The notes under the pieces are model-generated. The model saw only the letters and a program-made list of their open reading frames with translations. It had not been told where the DNA came from and made no database searches. From the NCBI RefSeq assembly GCF_011440395.1, contig NZ_JAAOIX010000011.1:62001-126000 (forward strand): 64,000 nucleotides of DNA, written 5' to 3'. This DNA is from Pseudomaricurvus alcaniphilus (GTDB taxonomy: Bacteria > Pseudomonadota > Gammaproteobacteria > Pseudomonadales > Cellvibrionaceae). Positions within the stretch are counted from its first letter, which is position 1, and every line of letters begins with the position of its first letter. Positions 61,926-64,000 of the stretch are shown one piece after another. The position numbers were made by a program, and so were the translations under genes.

Positions 61926-64000
61926 TTAACTCTGGACACTGACTGACGCCTCAACGGTTATCTGCTTGTTATCCGGTATTTCGGTGTAAGCCAGCACATG
62001 CATATCCGGCAAACTAAAGCGCACAAATTTCGACATCAGGTTCCTGATCGGTGCCGCCACCAGCAATATGGCCGGCTTGCCTTTCACCTCCTGCTTCTGG
62101 GCCGCCTCGATCAACGAGTACTGCAGCTTCTCCGCCAACGTGGGCTCCAGGAAGCTGGCCTCAGCGCCAGTTTTTTGTGCCTGTTGCAGGGTCTGCAGCA
62201 ATAATTGTTCCAGTCCGGCCTCCAGGGTGATAACAGGCACCTCCTGCGCCTGTCCCACGATACTCTGGACGATCTGGCGTGCCAGCGCCGCCCGCGCCAC
62301 CGCGATAAGAGCGTCAGTATCTTGACTCTTGGGGGCAGCCGCCAAAGCTTCGGCGATGGTACGCATATCCCGCACCGGCACCTTTTCCAGCAACAATCCT
62401 TGCAGAATCTTTAACAGCAGATTGAGAGTGACAGCGCCCGGCACCAGCTCCTCCACCAGTTTGGGGGAACTCTCTTCCAGTTTGTCGAGCAGCTTTTGCA
62501 CTTCTTCATGCCCCAGCAGTTCACTGCAGTGCTTCTGCAAGATCTGGTTGATGTGGGTCGCTACCACAGTACTGGCGTCAACCACGGTATAGCCCAGGGT
62601 TTGCGCCTTGTCTTTCTTGTCCCGCTCGATCCATACCGCCTCCAGGCCAAAGGCCGGATCGGTGGTCGCGACCCCATCGAGGCTACCGAACACCTGGCCG
62701 GGGTTAATGGCCAGCTCCTTTTCCGGATAGACTTCCGCCTCGGCGAGGGTAACTCCCATCAGGCTGATGCGATAACCATTGGGCACCAGGTCGAGGTTGT
62801 CGCGGATATGAATGGAGGGAATCAGGAAGCCCAGTTCCTGGGACAGTTTTTTCCGCACTCCCTTGATACGACTCAACAATTCACCGCCCTGGGTTTTGTC
62901 CACCATGGGTATGAGCCGATAGCCGACTTCCAGCCCGACCACATCCACCGGTTGCACGTCATCCCAACCCACATCGGCAATTTCCACCGGGCTGGGTCGC
63001 TCGGCATCAACAGTAACCCCCTGCTGGCCCCGTGGCGGCGGGGCGGCCACCGGCACCAGCCCCGAACCCGCCGGTGCTCGCGCTGCCGCCGGAGCTGGCT
63101 GGAGCTGGGCCTGTTCATTCTGGTGTTTGCGATAGTAGAGATACAGCGCCATGCCCGCCGCAACCACCGCCAGGCTCAGAAACGACACGTGGGGCATGCC
63201 GGGCACGGCGCCCATAATAAACAGTACAATTGCAGCTACACCCAGCGCCTTGGGTGAGTCAAACATCTGCCGCATAATCTGGTTGCGCATATCTTCCGAG
63301 CTATTGACCCGGGTAACCATGATCGCTGCCGAAGTGGACAGCAACAGCGACGGAATCTGCGCCACCAGGCCGTCACCGATGGTGAGCAAAATATACTTCT
63401 CCAAGGCGTCCTGGAATTCCAGCTCGTGCTGCACCATACCCACCAGCAGTCCGCCGATAATATTCAGCACCAGGATCAAAATACCGGCGATGGCGTCGCC
63501 GCGCACAAACTTGCTGGCACCGTCCATGGCACCGTAAAAGTCCGCTTCAGAGGCCACATCCTCGCGCCGCGTGCGGGCCTCATCCTGGTCGATAAGGCCG
63601 GCATTCAAGTCGGCGTCGATGGCCATTTGCTTGCCCGGCATGGCATCCAGGGTAAAACGCGCGCTGACTTCCGAGATACGGCCAGCACCCTTGGTAACCA
63701 CTACAAAGTTAATAATCATCAGGATGATAAAAATGATGATACCCACAGCGTAGTTACCGCCGATCACCACTTCGCCAAACGCCTGGATCACCTTGCCGGC
63801 AGCGTCGCCGCCCTCGTGCCCTTCCAGCAACACCACCCGGGTCGAAGCGACATTAAGCGCCAGGCGCAGCAATGTGGCCACCAGCAAAATAGTGGGAAAC
63901 ACCGCGAAATCCAGCGGCCGCAAGGTATAGACACCCACCAATAGCACCACAATAGAGAGGGCAATATTGAAGGAGAAAAACAGGTCCAGCAGAAAGGGTG
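61926..64000 (-). CDS. flhA: flagellar export gate protein FlhA (partial)
   Basis: The major membrane component of the flagellar type III export gate. About 691 residues are visible, open to the window edge, so only a short N-terminal part is missing. The FHIPEP signature RPLDFAVFPTILL with LRLALNVASTR is near the start. Six or more transmembrane helices occupy the first 300 residues. A Pro/Ala-rich linker leads to the cytoplasmic domain that binds chaperone-substrate complexes (PAILLVAAPIRNLMSKFVR near the end). It heads the visible flhA-flhF-fleN-fliA run. Confidence 0.97.
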   Translation of the reverse strand, partial: PFLLDLFFSFNIALSIVVLLVGVYTLRPLDFAVFPTILLVATLLRLALNVASTRVVLLEGHEGGDAAGKVIQAFGEVVIGGNYAVGIIIFIILMIINFVVVTKGAGRISEVSARFTLDAMPGKQMAIDADLNAGLIDQDEARTRREDVASEADFYGAMDGASKFVRGDAIAGILILVLNIIGGLLVGMVQHELEFQDALEKYILLTIGDGLVAQIPSLLLSTSAAIMVTRVNSSEDMRNQIMRQMFDSPKALGVAAIVLFIMGAVPGMPHVSFLSLAVVAAGMALYLYYRKHQNEQAQLQPAPAAARAPAGSGLVPVAAPPPRGQQGVTVDAERPSPVEIADVGWDDVQPVDVVGLEVGYRLIPMVDKTQGGELLSRIKGVRKKLSQELGFLIPSIHIRDNLDLVPNGYRISLMGVTLAEAEVYPEKELAINPGQVFGSLDGVATTDPAFGLEAVWIERDKKDKAQTLGYTVVDASTVVATHINQILQKHCSELLGHEEVQKLLDKLEESSPKLVEELVPGAVTLNLLLKILQGLLLEKVPVRDMRTIAEALAAAPKSQDTDALIAVARAALARQIVQSIVGQAQEVPVITLEAGLEQLLLQTLQQAQKTGAEASFLEPTLAEKLQYSLIEAAQKQEVKGKPAILLVAAPIRNLMSKFVRFSLPDMHVLAYTEIPDNKQITVEASVSVQS

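Overview
The window looks like core chromosome of a marine-type gammaproteobacterium of the Pseudomonadales/Cellvibrionales kind. This rests on three syntenies also found in Pseudomonas: algU-mucA-mucB-rseC-lepA-lepB-rnc-era-recO-acpS, cysM-rlmD-relA-mazG, and flhA-flhF-fleN-fliA-cheYZAB-motCD-parC-parP-cheW-DUF2802. The assignment is inferred from gene order and protein features; no database search was possible. No prophage, complete insertion sequence, CRISPR array, rRNA or tRNA gene was recognised.

Layout. At 1-2.7 kb are a truncated histone H1-like gene, ferrochelatase and adenylate kinase. From 3 to 18.6 kb almost everything runs on the minus strand: stringent response (relA, mazG), rRNA methylation (rlmD), cysteine synthesis (cysM), lipid carrier activation (acpS), repair (recO), ribosome and RNA processing (era, rnc, lepA), secretion (lepB) and the envelope-stress sigma factor with its anti-sigma module. 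nadB is divergent from algU. At 20.6-32.3 kb are housekeeping and maintenance genes: sdhE/ygfX, ygfZ, an HDOD protein, ung, a two-domain 6-carboxytetrahydropterin-synthase-like protein, rapA, rlmJ, rdgC, a ferredoxin-reductase-like flavoprotein, miaE and a DUF1289 protein. acnB (32.8-35.4 kb) has a long leader and its own terminator. At 35.5-48.2 kb are envelope and hydrolase genes: patatin, SDR, SpmA/B-like, LemA with two TPM proteins, an EEP nuclease-fold protein, an M14 peptidase with an alpha/beta hydrolase, DUF4197, and a VWA/MoxR pair. From 48.4 kb to the end is a polar flagellum and chemotaxis cluster on the minus strand.

How the genes work together. FlhA, FlhF, FleN and FliA build and number a polar flagellum. 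MotC/MotD power it and CheY/Z/A/B/W steer it. A ParA-type ATPase (ParC-like) and a CheW-domain protein (ParP-like) probably hold the array at the pole. The algU-mucA-mucB-rseC module senses envelope damage.

The least explained material is non-coding. A dispersed ~230-245 bp element with a 30-nt inverted repeat around a nested hairpin occurs in two full copies and one half copy. The algU/nadB gap holds two sets of 12-bp tandem repeats, one of which lays down -35-like boxes. The algU-mucA gap is long and carries a perfect palindrome. acnB has a mini-ORF leader. CheA carries a four-fold repeated linear motif. These are the points most worth a second look; the protein-coding content is otherwise conventional.
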